From: DATAGF01 sp963819845
Lineage (GTDB): Bacteria > Actinomycetota > Thermoleophilia > Miltoncostaeales > Miltoncostaeaceae
Length of the DNA: 64,000 nucleotides
Direction of reading: 5' to 3'
Assembly: GCA_963819845.1 (NCBI GenBank)
Contig: CAWFXQ010000013.1
Coordinates: 1 to 64,000, forward strand
Position numbers and translations under genes: made by a program. This document shows, piece by piece, positions 53,376 through 60,562 of the stretch. Numbering within the stretch: the first letter of the stretch is position 1; each line of letters opens with the position of its first letter. A model generated the notes under the pieces. The model searched no databases. It saw only the letters and a list, made by a program, of their open reading frames with translations, and was not told where the DNA came from.

Positions 53376-54956
53376 TCAGCGCAGGCGCGCCCTCATCCAG
53401 AGGAAGCCGTAGAGCTGGTGGGGCACGTAGCCGCTCACGCGCGGCGACAGCACATCGGTCTTCAGGCCGTGGGCGAAGGGCGCCCAGGGCGCCAGCGCGG
53501 CCACGGCGCGCTCGGCGTCGGCGAACCGCCGGGCGCGTAGCCCCGGGGCCCAGGTGGCCTGGGCGCGGGCGATCAGGCGGTCAACGCGCTCGTCGTCGAG
53601 CAGCGCGTAGTTGAGGTTCGCGCCCGGGCGGATGGACGCGCCCGACAGCAGCAGCGAGAACCAGTCGGCGCCGTCGGGGTAGTCGTTGCGCCAGCGCGCG
53701 TAGCCGATCTGCGAGGGGGCGGCGGGGTCGGCGAGCGCGGCGAGCAGCGCGCCGCGCTCCCACAGCCGCACCTCCGGCCGCAACCCGATGGCCGACAGGG
53801 CCCGGGCGAGCCGGCGCGTCGCCGAGGTCAACGGCTCGCGGCTGAGCCCCCACACGGCGACAGACGCCCCCTCCGCCCCCGCCTGGCGCACCAGGCGCCG
53901 CGCGGCGGGCAGGTCGGGCGCCGCCGGCTCGGACGGCTGCCGCGCGCCGGGGATCCCGGGCGGGAGGATGCGGTCGGTGGCGGCGGCCTGGCCGCCGAAG
54001 GAGGCCGCCAGGGCCCGGCGGTCGATGGCCAGGTTCACGGCGCGTCGCACGCGGACGTCGTCGAACGGCGCGCGGCGGGTGTTCATGAAGAAGTAGTAGG
54101 TGGACCCCTCCTGGTGGCGCCGCACCAGCGCGCCCGTGCGCGCCGCCGCCGCGACCTGGTCGGGGGAGGGCCGGCCCAGCACGTAATCGGCGTCGCCGGC
54201 GGCGGCGCGGCGCACGGCCTCGTCGACGGGGACGCCGAGGTCGACCCGGATGCGCTCGGGCCCCTCGGCCGGCCCGGCCGGCCCGGCGGCGTAGCCGCGG
54301 TTGCGCTCCAGGTCGATGCGCACCCCCGGCCCGTACGCGGTGATCCGGTAGGGGCCGGCCGACGCGAGGCCGGCCGACCCCTGGTCGGAGGGCGGCGTCC
54401 CGCGCGGCACGGCGAAGGCGAACGGCAGCGCCAGCGCGCGCAGGAAGGCGGGGTCGGAGCGCGCCAGGCGGAACTCCACCTCGCCGGCGCGGTCGCGGGC
54501 GCGGATGCCGCTGATCCCGCCCTCGCCGGCGGCCTCGAAGGCCCGCGCGCCGCGGATGCCGCGGTAGAGGCCCCGGCCGGGCGACCTCATGACGAAGAGG
54601 CGCTCGATCCCGGCCTTGACGTCGCTGGGGCGGACGGGCCGGCTCTCGGGCGGTCCGAAGCGCGCGTCGGCCCGCAGCCGGAACACCAGCCGCCGGCCGC
54701 CGTCCGACACCGCCGGCAGCGACTCGGCCAGCGCCGGCGCCACCTCGGCGCCCGCGGCCCCGCTCTCGCGCCGGTAGCCGACGAGGCCCTCGCCGGAGTT
54801 GGCCAGCACCTGCCACGACTCCGGGGCATAGGCCATCGCCGGATCGAGGGAGTCCGGGGCGTCCTCGGCCGCCACGGTGAGCGTGGCGGCGGAGGCCGGG
54901 ACGGCGGCGCCCGAGATCAGGGCCAGGACGACGGCCGCGCGCAGGAGATGCCTCAC
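53376..54956 (-). CDS. Peptide/oligosaccharide ABC transporter solute-binding protein (family 5)
   Basis: A 526-residue exported protein. Signal peptide (LLRAAVVLALISGAAVPASA, no lipobox Cys), then the SBP_bac_5 pattern: LTVAAEDAPDSLDPAMAYAP, PSDVKAGIERLF, and VRRAVNLAIDRRALAASFGG. The remaining domain II is complete to LYGFLWMRARLR. No permease or ATPase genes are adjacent, so it is an orphan. Gram-positive binding proteins are normally lipid-anchored, so the missing lipobox suggests release or another anchor. Confidence 0.85.
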   Translation of the reverse strand: MRHLLRAAVVLALISGAAVPASAATLTVAAEDAPDSLDPAMAYAPESWQVLANSGEGLVGYRRESGAAGAEVAPALAESLPAVSDGGRRLVFRLRADARFGPPESRPVRPSDVKAGIERLFVMRSPGRGLYRGIRGARAFEAAGEGGISGIRARDRAGEVEFRLARSDPAFLRALALPFAFAVPRGTPPSDQGSAGLASAGPYRITAYGPGVRIDLERNRGYAAGPAGPAEGPERIRVDLGVPVDEAVRRAAAGDADYVLGRPSPDQVAAAARTGALVRRHQEGSTYYFFMNTRRAPFDDVRVRRAVNLAIDRRALAASFGGQAAATDRILPPGIPGARQPSEPAAPDLPAARRLVRQAGAEGASVAVWGLSREPLTSATRRLARALSAIGLRPEVRLWERGALLAALADPAAPSQIGYARWRNDYPDGADWFSLLLSGASIRPGANLNYALLDDERVDRLIARAQATWAPGLRARRFADAERAVAALAPWAPFAHGLKTDVLSPRVSGYVPHQLYGFLWMRARLR

Positions 54957-55070
54957 AGGCCCGCGGTTCTACACCGCCCGGCCCGGGGGGTCGAGGCGGG
55001 AGGTCGTGGCGGCCCGGGGCCGCTCACGCTAACATCCGCCGTCGCTCGTCAATCGACTGGCAAAAGGATC

Positions 55071-55370
55071 GTGCCCGACTACGCCGTCATCGCCCTCGGG
55101 GGCAAGCAGTACCGCGTCCGCGAAGGCGAGCGCCTGCTCGTCAACCGCCTCCCCCAGGACGAGGGCGCGACCTTCGAGCCGCGGGTGCTGGCGACCGGCG
55201 ACGGCGAGGGCATCGCCGACGGCGGGGCCGTCAGCGCGACGGTCGAGGAGCACGTGCTCGGGAAGAAGATCCTGGTCTTCACCTACAAGCCCAAGCGCAA
55301 CTCGCGGCGCCGGCGGGGCCACCGCTCACGCCTCTCGCGGGTGCGCATCGACACCATCGCGGCCGGCTGA
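55071..55370 (+). CDS. rplU: 50S ribosomal protein L21
   Basis: A 99-residue ribosomal protein: YAVIALGGKQYRVREGERLL at the N-terminus and KKILVFTYKPKRNSRRRRGH with the RNA-binding basic tail. GTG 55071 after AAAAGGA. A -10 TAACAT at 55030-55035 is the likely promoter for rplU-rpmA-obg. Typically RNase G, L21 and L27 are linked, as here. Confidence 0.95.
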   Translation: MPDYAVIALGGKQYRVREGERLLVNRLPQDEGATFEPRVLATGDGEGIADGGAVSATVEEHVLGKKILVFTYKPKRNSRRRRGHRSRLSRVRIDTIAAG

Positions 55371-55382
55371 GGAGGCGGGGGC

Positions 55383-55655
55383 ATGGCTCACAAGAAGGGC
55401 GGGGGCTCCAGCCGCAACGGCCGGGACTCGAAGCCGAAGTACCTCGGGGTGAAGGTGTTCGCCGGCCAGGTCGTCCCGGCAGGCTCGATCATCGTGCGCC
55501 AGCGCGGCACGCGCTTCCGGCCCGGCGACGGCGCCGGCATCGGCCGCGACCACACGATCTTCGCGACCGTGTCCGGCCGCGTGGAGTTCACCGACGGCCG
55601 CAAGGGCCGCCGCGTGTCCGTGCACGCCCAGGAGCCGGCGGCCGCCTCGTCGTAG
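55383..55655 (+). CDS. rpmA: 50S ribosomal protein L27
   Basis: A 90-residue protein beginning MAHKKGGGSSRNGRDSKPKY, then LGVKVFAGQVVPAGSIIVRQ and RGTRFRPGDGAGIGRDHTIF. There is no Firmicutes-type cleavable N-terminal extension. GAGGCGGGGGC precedes the ATG, 12 nt after rplU. Confidence 0.97.
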   Translation: MAHKKGGGSSRNGRDSKPKYLGVKVFAGQVVPAGSIIVRQRGTRFRPGDGAGIGRDHTIFATVSGRVEFTDGRKGRRVSVHAQEPAAASS

Positions 55656-55669
55656 GGCCGCGGGCCGCG

Positions 55670-56605
55670 GTGCCCTTCACCGACAGCGCGCAGATCCACG
55701 TGGAGGGAGGCCGCGGCGGCAACGGCTGCCTCTCGTTCCGGCGCGAGCCGAAGATCCCGCGCGGCGGCCCGGACGGGGGCAACGGGGGCCGCGGGGGCAA
55801 CGTCGTGCTCGTGGCCGACGACCAGGTCACCGACCTCTCGCGCTTCCGCCACGCCGTGCACCACCGCGCGCCGGCCGGCGGGCACGGCGAGGGCAAGGCG
55901 CGGCACGGCCGGTCGGGGGGCGACCTCCTGGTGGCCGTGCCGCCGGGCACGCGCGTGCTGCGCGACGGCCACCGCATCGCCGAGCTCGGCGCGCCGGGCG
56001 AGCGCGTCCCCGTGGCCCGGGGCGGTGACGGCGGCGTCGGCAACCGGGCCTTCCGCTCGTCAACGCACCAGGCGCCGCGCACGACCGTGCCGGGGGGCTC
56101 CGGGGAGCAGGCCTGGCTGACCCTCGAGCTGCGGCTGCCGGTGGACGTCGGCATCGTGGGCCTGCCCAACAGCGGCAAGAGCGCCCTGCTGGCGGCCCTG
56201 ACCGGGGCCTCTCCGGTGGTGGCCGCCTACCCCCAGTCCACGCGCGAGCCGGCGTTCGGCCCCCTGGAGGACGCGGACGGGGTGCTCTACCTGGTGGCCG
56301 ACCTGCCCGGGCTGGCGGCCGACGGCACCCCGCGCGCCGACTCGCACCTCGAGCAGCTCGAGCGCGCGCGGGTGATCCTTCACGCGGTCGACGCCTCCGA
56401 TCCCGAGCCGGTGGCCGAGCGCCTCGAGCGCGCCCGCGCCGGCCTCGACGGCCTGGCCCCGTCCGGCGCCCGCGAGCTGGTGGTGGCCACGGCGGCCGAC
56501 CCGGCCGACCCGCCGGCCGGCGCCGACGCCGCCGTGGAGGCCGATGACGGGGCCGGCATCGACGCGCTCCGCGAGCGGGTGCTGGCCGCCCTGCGGGGCG
56601 GCTGA
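55670..56605 (+). CDS. obg: Obg-type GTPase with degenerate G2/G4 motifs
   Basis: A 311-residue protein from GTG 55670. Residues 1-150 are the glycine-rich Obg fold (HVEGGRGGNGCLSFRREPKI, GGPDGGNGGRGGNVVLVADD, ARGGDGGVGNRAFRSSTHQA). The G domain has an intact P-loop (VGIVGLPNSGKSALLAALTG) and G3 (LVADLPGL). The usual G2 Y-P-F-T-T reads YPQST, and the NKxD G4 is absent; that region reads VVATAADPADPPAG. The C-terminal OCT domain is also missing. Position between rpmA and proB is the classic obg locus. Guanine specificity is therefore doubtful. Confidence 0.9.
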   Translation: MPFTDSAQIHVEGGRGGNGCLSFRREPKIPRGGPDGGNGGRGGNVVLVADDQVTDLSRFRHAVHHRAPAGGHGEGKARHGRSGGDLLVAVPPGTRVLRDGHRIAELGAPGERVPVARGGDGGVGNRAFRSSTHQAPRTTVPGGSGEQAWLTLELRLPVDVGIVGLPNSGKSALLAALTGASPVVAAYPQSTREPAFGPLEDADGVLYLVADLPGLAADGTPRADSHLEQLERARVILHAVDASDPEPVAERLERARAGLDGLAPSGARELVVATAADPADPPAGADAAVEADDGAGIDALRERVLAALRGG

Positions 56606-57708
56606 TGGCCGTCCTGGTGGCCAAGCTCGGTTCGTCCACGCTGGTCAACCCGGCCGGGGCGCTGCGCGAGGACGTGCTGGAGGCGCGCGTGCGCGACCTC
56701 GTGCGGGTGCGCCGCCAGGGGCACCACCCGGTCCTGGTGACCAGCGGCGCCATCGCCTGCGGCGTCGGCCGGCTCGGCCTGGCGCCGCGCCCGGCCGCCC
56801 TGCCCGACCTCCAGGCCGCGTCGGCGGTGGGCCAGGGGATCCTGTTCCAGCGCTACGCGGCGGCGTTCGCCCCCCATGGGGTGGTGCCGGCCCAGGTGCT
56901 CCTCACCTCCAGCGACCTGGCGGCGCGGGCCTCCTACCTCAACGCCCGCACCACCCTGCGACGGCTGCTCGACCTCGGCGCCGTGCCGGTGATCAACGAG
57001 AACGACACGACGGCCACCGACGAGCTCACGTTCGGCGACAACGACGTCCTCGCCGCCCAGGTGGCGATCCTGCTGGGCGCCGCCTGGCTGCTGCTGCTGA
57101 CCGAGCGCGACGGCCTCTACGCCGACGCGCCGGCCGGCCCGGAGTTGCTCGGCGACGTGCCCGCCGGCACAGGGCCGGAGGACCTGGACCTGGCCGACAT
57201 GGGCGGGTCGCGGCCGGGCCGCGGCGGCATCGCGAGCAAGGTCGCCTCGGCGAGCATGGCGACCGGCGGCGGCGTGACCACGGTCATCGCCTCCGGCACG
57301 GCCGACGGCGTGATCCCGGCCGTCGCGTCGGGGCATCACGTGGGCACGCGCTTCGCGCCGGCGGCGCGCCGCGAGGGCGCCTTCAAGCTCTGGCTGCGCT
57401 ACGCCAAGCCGGCGATGGGCCGGGTCGCCATCGACGCGGGCGCCGCCCGGGCGCTGCGCGAGCGCGGCACCTCGCTCCTGGCGGTGGGCGTCACGGGGTG
57501 CGAGGGCGCGTTCCTCGCGGGCGACGCCGTCAACGTCGTCGCCGACGGGGCGCCGGTGGGCAAGGGCATCTCGGCGATGTCGGCCGACGAGGTCCGCAGC
57601 GTCGCCGGGCTGAAGTCGGACGACGTGCGCCGCCGCCTGCCCGACGCCGCCCCGCAGGTGATCCATCGCGACGAGTTCGTGCTCGACGACGCGCGCGGCA
57701 CGGCATGA
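56605..57708 (+). CDS. proB: Glutamate 5-kinase
   Basis: A 367-residue enzyme for the first step of proline synthesis. VAKLGSSTLVNPAGALREDV, VLVTSGAIACGVGRLGL, PVINENDTTATDELTFGDND and GRGGIASKVASASMATGGGV are diagnostic of the amino acid kinase domain. A PUA domain (AMGRVAIDAGAARALRERGT) ends the protein. ATG overlaps the obg stop, and its stop overlaps nadD (ATGA). proA is not in the window. Confidence 0.95.
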   Translation: MAVLVAKLGSSTLVNPAGALREDVLEARVRDLVRVRRQGHHPVLVTSGAIACGVGRLGLAPRPAALPDLQAASAVGQGILFQRYAAAFAPHGVVPAQVLLTSSDLAARASYLNARTTLRRLLDLGAVPVINENDTTATDELTFGDNDVLAAQVAILLGAAWLLLLTERDGLYADAPAGPELLGDVPAGTGPEDLDLADMGGSRPGRGGIASKVASASMATGGGVTTVIASGTADGVIPAVASGHHVGTRFAPAARREGAFKLWLRYAKPAMGRVAIDAGAARALRERGTSLLAVGVTGCEGAFLAGDAVNVVADGAPVGKGISAMSADEVRSVAGLKSDDVRRRLPDAAPQVIHRDEFVLDDARGTA

Positions 57709-58697
57709 CGCCGGCCCCGGGCCCGCGCCGCGTCGGGGTGCTGGGCGGCACCTTCGACCCGCCCCACATCGGGCACCTGATCGTCGCCTCGGAGGCCCGG
57801 TGGCAGCTCGATCTCGACGTGGTCCGACTCGTGCCCGCGCGCGAGCCGCCCCACAAGCCGGCGGGCCGGCAGGCCGACCCGGCCCGGCGCGCGGCGTGGC
57901 TGGAGGCGGCCGTCGCCGGGACGCCGGGGCTCGAGGTCTCGCGCATCGAGCTCGACCGCGACGGGCCGAGCTACACGGCCGACACCCTCGAGGCGATGGC
58001 CGCCGGCGAGCCGGTGCCGCTGCTCTGGTTCATCCTCGGGGCCGACCAGCTCGCGGGCCTGCCCGGCTGGCGCGACCCGGCGCGCATCCTCGCGGCCGCG
58101 CGCCTGGCCGTGGTGCCGCGGGCGGGACACGACGCCCGAGCCCTCGCCGAGCGCATCGCACCGGGACGCGCCGACGTGCTGGACGTCCCCGAGATCGGCG
58201 TCTCGTCGAGCATGATCCGCGAGCGCATCGACGCCGGCCGGCCGGTGCGCTTCCTCGTGCCCCCCGCGGTGGAGGAGTCGCTGCGTCGGGAGGGTCTGGT
58301 AGCCTCGCCCGAGCTTGGAGAGACCACGAAAGGATCCCTCGCGACCACGTTGGAGCTGACCCTGGCCGCGGCCGCCGCCGCGGAGTCGAAGAACGCCAGG
58401 GACATCGTGATCCTCGACATGCGGGGCCTCGTGTCCTATACGGACTACCTCCTGATCGCCACGGGCCAGACCCCGCGGCAGACCAAGGCGATCGCCGAGG
58501 AGATCCGTCTCCAGCTCAAGGAGCTCCACGGCGCCCGGGCGCGCAAGGTCGAGGGCGAGCGCGAGGGCGAGTGGATCCTCATCGACATGCTCGACCTGGT
58601 GGCCCACGTCTTCACGCCCGAGGCCCGCGACTTCTACCGCCTCGACCGCCTCTGGCGCGAGGCCCCCCAGCAGCAGTACGCCGCCACGGCCTCGTAG
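57705..58697 (+). CDS. nadD: Nicotinate-nucleotide adenylyltransferase, in frame with RsfS
   Basis: The first ~212 residues are NadD: VGVLGGTFDPPHIGHLIVAS (nucleotidyltransferase HxGH motif), VPAREPPHKPAGRQADPARR, LLWFILGADQLAGLPGWRDP and IGVSSSMIRERIDAGRPVRF (ISSTxIR-like). There is no stop codon before the RsfS domain; the same frame runs to the TAG at 58697. So the annotation is either a NadD-RsfS fusion of 330 residues, or two genes with rsfS starting within this frame near 58341-58350 and nadD lacking its own stop. It overlaps proB by 4 nt. Confidence 0.9.
   Translation: MTPAPGPRRVGVLGGTFDPPHIGHLIVASEARWQLDLDVVRLVPAREPPHKPAGRQADPARRAAWLEAAVAGTPGLEVSRIELDRDGPSYTADTLEAMAAGEPVPLLWFILGADQLAGLPGWRDPARILAAARLAVVPRAGHDARALAERIAPGRADVLDVPEIGVSSSMIRERIDAGRPVRFLVPPAVEESLRREGLVASPELGETTKGSLATTLELTLAAAAAAESKNARDIVILDMRGLVSYTDYLLIATGQTPRQTKAIAEEIRLQLKELHGARARKVEGEREGEWILIDMLDLVAHVFTPEARDFYRLDRLWREAPQQQYAATAS
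58341..58697 (+). CDS. rsfS: Ribosomal silencing factor RsfS (in frame with nadD)
   Basis: A ~118-residue RsfS/Iojap domain: LAAAAAAESKNARDIVILDM, SYTDYLLIATGQTPRQTKAI and EGEREGEWILIDMLDLVAHV, ending QQQYAATAS. GAAAGGA (58328-58334) lies 6 nt before codon 58341, the spot expected for a start in this family, but that codon is GCG. TTG 58350 is possible with 15-nt spacing. A TAGCCT in the preceding sequence could be an internal -10. RsfS binds L14 and prevents subunit joining under starvation. Confidence 0.85.
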   Translation, partial: ATTLELTLAAAAAAESKNARDIVILDMRGLVSYTDYLLIATGQTPRQTKAIAEEIRLQLKELHGARARKVEGEREGEWILIDMLDLVAHVFTPEARDFYRLDRLWREAPQQQYAATAS

Positions 58698-58714
58698 GCC
58701 CGCGAGGGGTCGGC

Positions 58715-58720
58715 TAGACT
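58715..58720 (+). promoter_or_regulatory. -10 element of tRNA-Ala
   Basis: TAGACT lies 12 nt before the mature tRNA 5' end, the same hexamer as seen at 36519. Confidence 0.5.
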
Positions 58721-58732
58721 CCGTCCCTCGGC

Positions 58733-58805
58733 GGGGGATTAGCTCAGTTGGGAGAGCGCTACGCTGGCAGCGTAGAGGTCACCGGTTCGAGCCCGGTATC
58801 CTCCA
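58733..58805 (+). tRNA. tRNA-Ala (GGC)
   Basis: Acceptor GGGGGAT (58733-58739) pairs with ATCCTCC (58798-58804), discriminator A. The D-arm is GCTCAGTTGGGAGAGC. Anticodon stem CTACG/CGTAG encloses CTGGCAG, anticodon GGC. T-loop GGTTCGAGCCC. CCA is not encoded beyond the discriminator. Confidence 0.95.
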
Positions 58806-58813
58806 TCCCGTGA

Positions 58814-58838
58814 AAAGGCTCTGCTGTGCAGGGCCTTT
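58814..58838 (+). terminator. Terminator of tRNA-Ala
   Basis: AAAGGCTCTGC (58814-58824) pairs with GCAGGGCCTTT (58828-58838) as an 11-bp stem with one T-G pair and a TGT loop. It ends in CTTTCGTCG. It starts 9 nt after the tRNA. Confidence 0.7.
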
Positions 58839-58860
58839 CGTCGTCCTGGACCCGGTCGGG

Positions 58861-58879
58861 TAGGGTCGCCCCGGTGATG
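58861..58879 (+). promoter_or_regulatory. Leaderless promoter of the receiver-reductase gene
   Basis: TAGGGT at 58861-58866 precedes GTG 58874 by 7 nt (ATG 58877 by 10 nt). There is no ribosome site. The hexamer directly follows the tRNA terminator. Confidence 0.5.
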
Positions 58880-60562
58880 ACGACCCCGGTGGTGCGTCCC
58901 CTCGTCCTGGCGGTCAACGACGACCGCGGGGTGGGGGCCGCGATCGAGCGCGACCTGAGGCGCCGCTACGGCGCGGGCCGCCGCGTCGTGCTCGCGGACT
59001 CCGGCGAGGCGGGGCTCGGGATCGTCGAGGAGGTCGTGCGCCGCGGCGAGCCGGTGGCCCTGCTCGTCGTCGACCAGAGGATGCCGGGGATGACCGGGGT
59101 GGAGTTCCTGGCCCGTGCGCTGACGCTCGCCCCCCACGCCAAGCGGGTGCTCCTCACCGGGTACGCCGACACCGAGGCGGCGATCCGGGCGATCAACGAG
59201 CTCCGGCTCGACCACTACCTGATGAAGCCCTGGACCCCGCCCGAGTCGCGGCTGTACCCCGTGCTCGACGATCTCCTGGAGGACTGGGAGGCGGACTCGG
59301 CGGCGCGGCTCGCCGAGCCGGGGCTGAGGCTGATCGGGCACCGGTTCTCCCCCGAGGCGCACGCCGCCCGCGACTTCGTGGCGCGCAACGGCGTCAACTA
59401 CCGCTGGCTCGACGTCGCCGACCCCGAGGCGGGCCGGCTCATGGCCGCCGCCGGGCTGGACGACCCGCCGCTCCCGGTGCTGGTCTTCGAGGACGGTGCC
59501 GTGCTGGTCCGGCCGGCCCAGGGGGAGATCGCCGCGCGCATCGGCCTGCACACGGCCGCGAAGCGACCCTTCTACGACCTCGTCATCGTCGGCGGCGGGC
59601 CCTCAGGCCTGGCGGCGGCGGTCTACGGGGCGTCCGAGGGGCTACGGACGCTGCTCGTGGAGCGGCACGCGGCGGGCGGGCAGGCGGGGCAGAGCGCGCG
59701 GATCGAGAACTACCTCGGGTTCCCGTCCGGTCTGAGCGGGGCCGACCTCGCGCGCCGCGCGAAGGACCAGGCGGAGCGCCTCGGCGCGGAGATGCTCACG
59801 GCGCGCGAGGTGCTCGGCATCCGCGAGCACGGCCCGTCGCGGGTGGTCACGCTCGACGGCGGCGAGGAGATCGGCGCCCACAGCGTGGTCGTGGCGACCG
59901 GGGTGCACTACGCGCGGCTCGAGGCCCCGGGGATCGAGCCGATCACCGGCTCCGGGGTGTACTACGGGGCCGCGCCCGCCGAGGCAGCGGCAGTTGCGGC
60001 CGAGGACGTCGTCGTCGTCGGCGCCGGTAACTCGGCGGGGCAGGCGGCCCTCGACCTCGCCACCAGGGCGCGACGGGTGACCGTCCTGTGCCGCGCCGAC
60101 GGGCTCGAGCGGAGCATGTCCCACTACCTCGTCGAGCGGATCCGCGCGCTCGCGAACGTCGAGGTGGCGACGAACGCCGTGGTCCGGGCGGCGTCGGGCG
60201 ACGGGCGGCTGGAGGAGCTGACGGTCGCGGTGAACGGCCACGAGCGGCGCATGCCCGCCACGGCGGCGTTCGTCTTCATCGGGGCGCGGCCCCAGACCGA
60301 CTGGCTCGGCGACACGCTGGCCCGCGACGCCGGTGGGTTCATCGCCTCCGGGCCGGCGCTGAGCCGGATCGAGGGACGGCACCGCTGGCGGCTGGAGCGC
60401 GACCCCCTCCTGCTGGAGACCAGCCTGCCCGGCGTGTTCGTGGCCGGCGACGTCCGCGACCAGTCGATCAAGCGCGTGGCCTCGGCGGTGGGGGAGGGCT
60501 CGATGGCGGTGCAGCTCGTGCACCAGTACCTCGGCGGCGTGCGGGCGGCGGCGGCGCCATGA
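58874..60562 (+). CDS. Response-regulator receiver fused to a thioredoxin-reductase-like flavoprotein lacking the redox CxxC
   Basis: Residues ~8-125 form a receiver domain (LAVNDDRGVGAAIERDLRRR acidic pair; phospho-Asp in LLVVDQRMPGMTGVEFLARA; Lys in HYLMKPWTPPES). A ~100-residue linker/thioredoxin-like segment follows. Residues ~245-560 are a thioredoxin reductase fold: FAD site VIVGGGPSGLAAAVYGASEG, NADPH site VVVVGAGNSAGQAALDLA, and the closing VFVAGDVRDQSIKRVASAVG. Where TrxR has its C-x-x-C, this protein reads GVYYGAAPAEA, so it cannot reduce thioredoxin in the usual way. It is coupled by ATGA to a histidine kinase. It probably acts as a redox-sensing output module. Confidence 0.85.
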   Translation: MMTTPVVRPLVLAVNDDRGVGAAIERDLRRRYGAGRRVVLADSGEAGLGIVEEVVRRGEPVALLVVDQRMPGMTGVEFLARALTLAPHAKRVLLTGYADTEAAIRAINELRLDHYLMKPWTPPESRLYPVLDDLLEDWEADSAARLAEPGLRLIGHRFSPEAHAARDFVARNGVNYRWLDVADPEAGRLMAAAGLDDPPLPVLVFEDGAVLVRPAQGEIAARIGLHTAAKRPFYDLVIVGGGPSGLAAAVYGASEGLRTLLVERHAAGGQAGQSARIENYLGFPSGLSGADLARRAKDQAERLGAEMLTAREVLGIREHGPSRVVTLDGGEEIGAHSVVVATGVHYARLEAPGIEPITGSGVYYGAAPAEAAAVAAEDVVVVGAGNSAGQAALDLATRARRVTVLCRADGLERSMSHYLVERIRALANVEVATNAVVRAASGDGRLEELTVAVNGHERRMPATAAFVFIGARPQTDWLGDTLARDAGGFIASGPALSRIEGRHRWRLERDPLLLETSLPGVFVAGDVRDQSIKRVASAVGEGSMAVQLVHQYLGGVRAAAAP

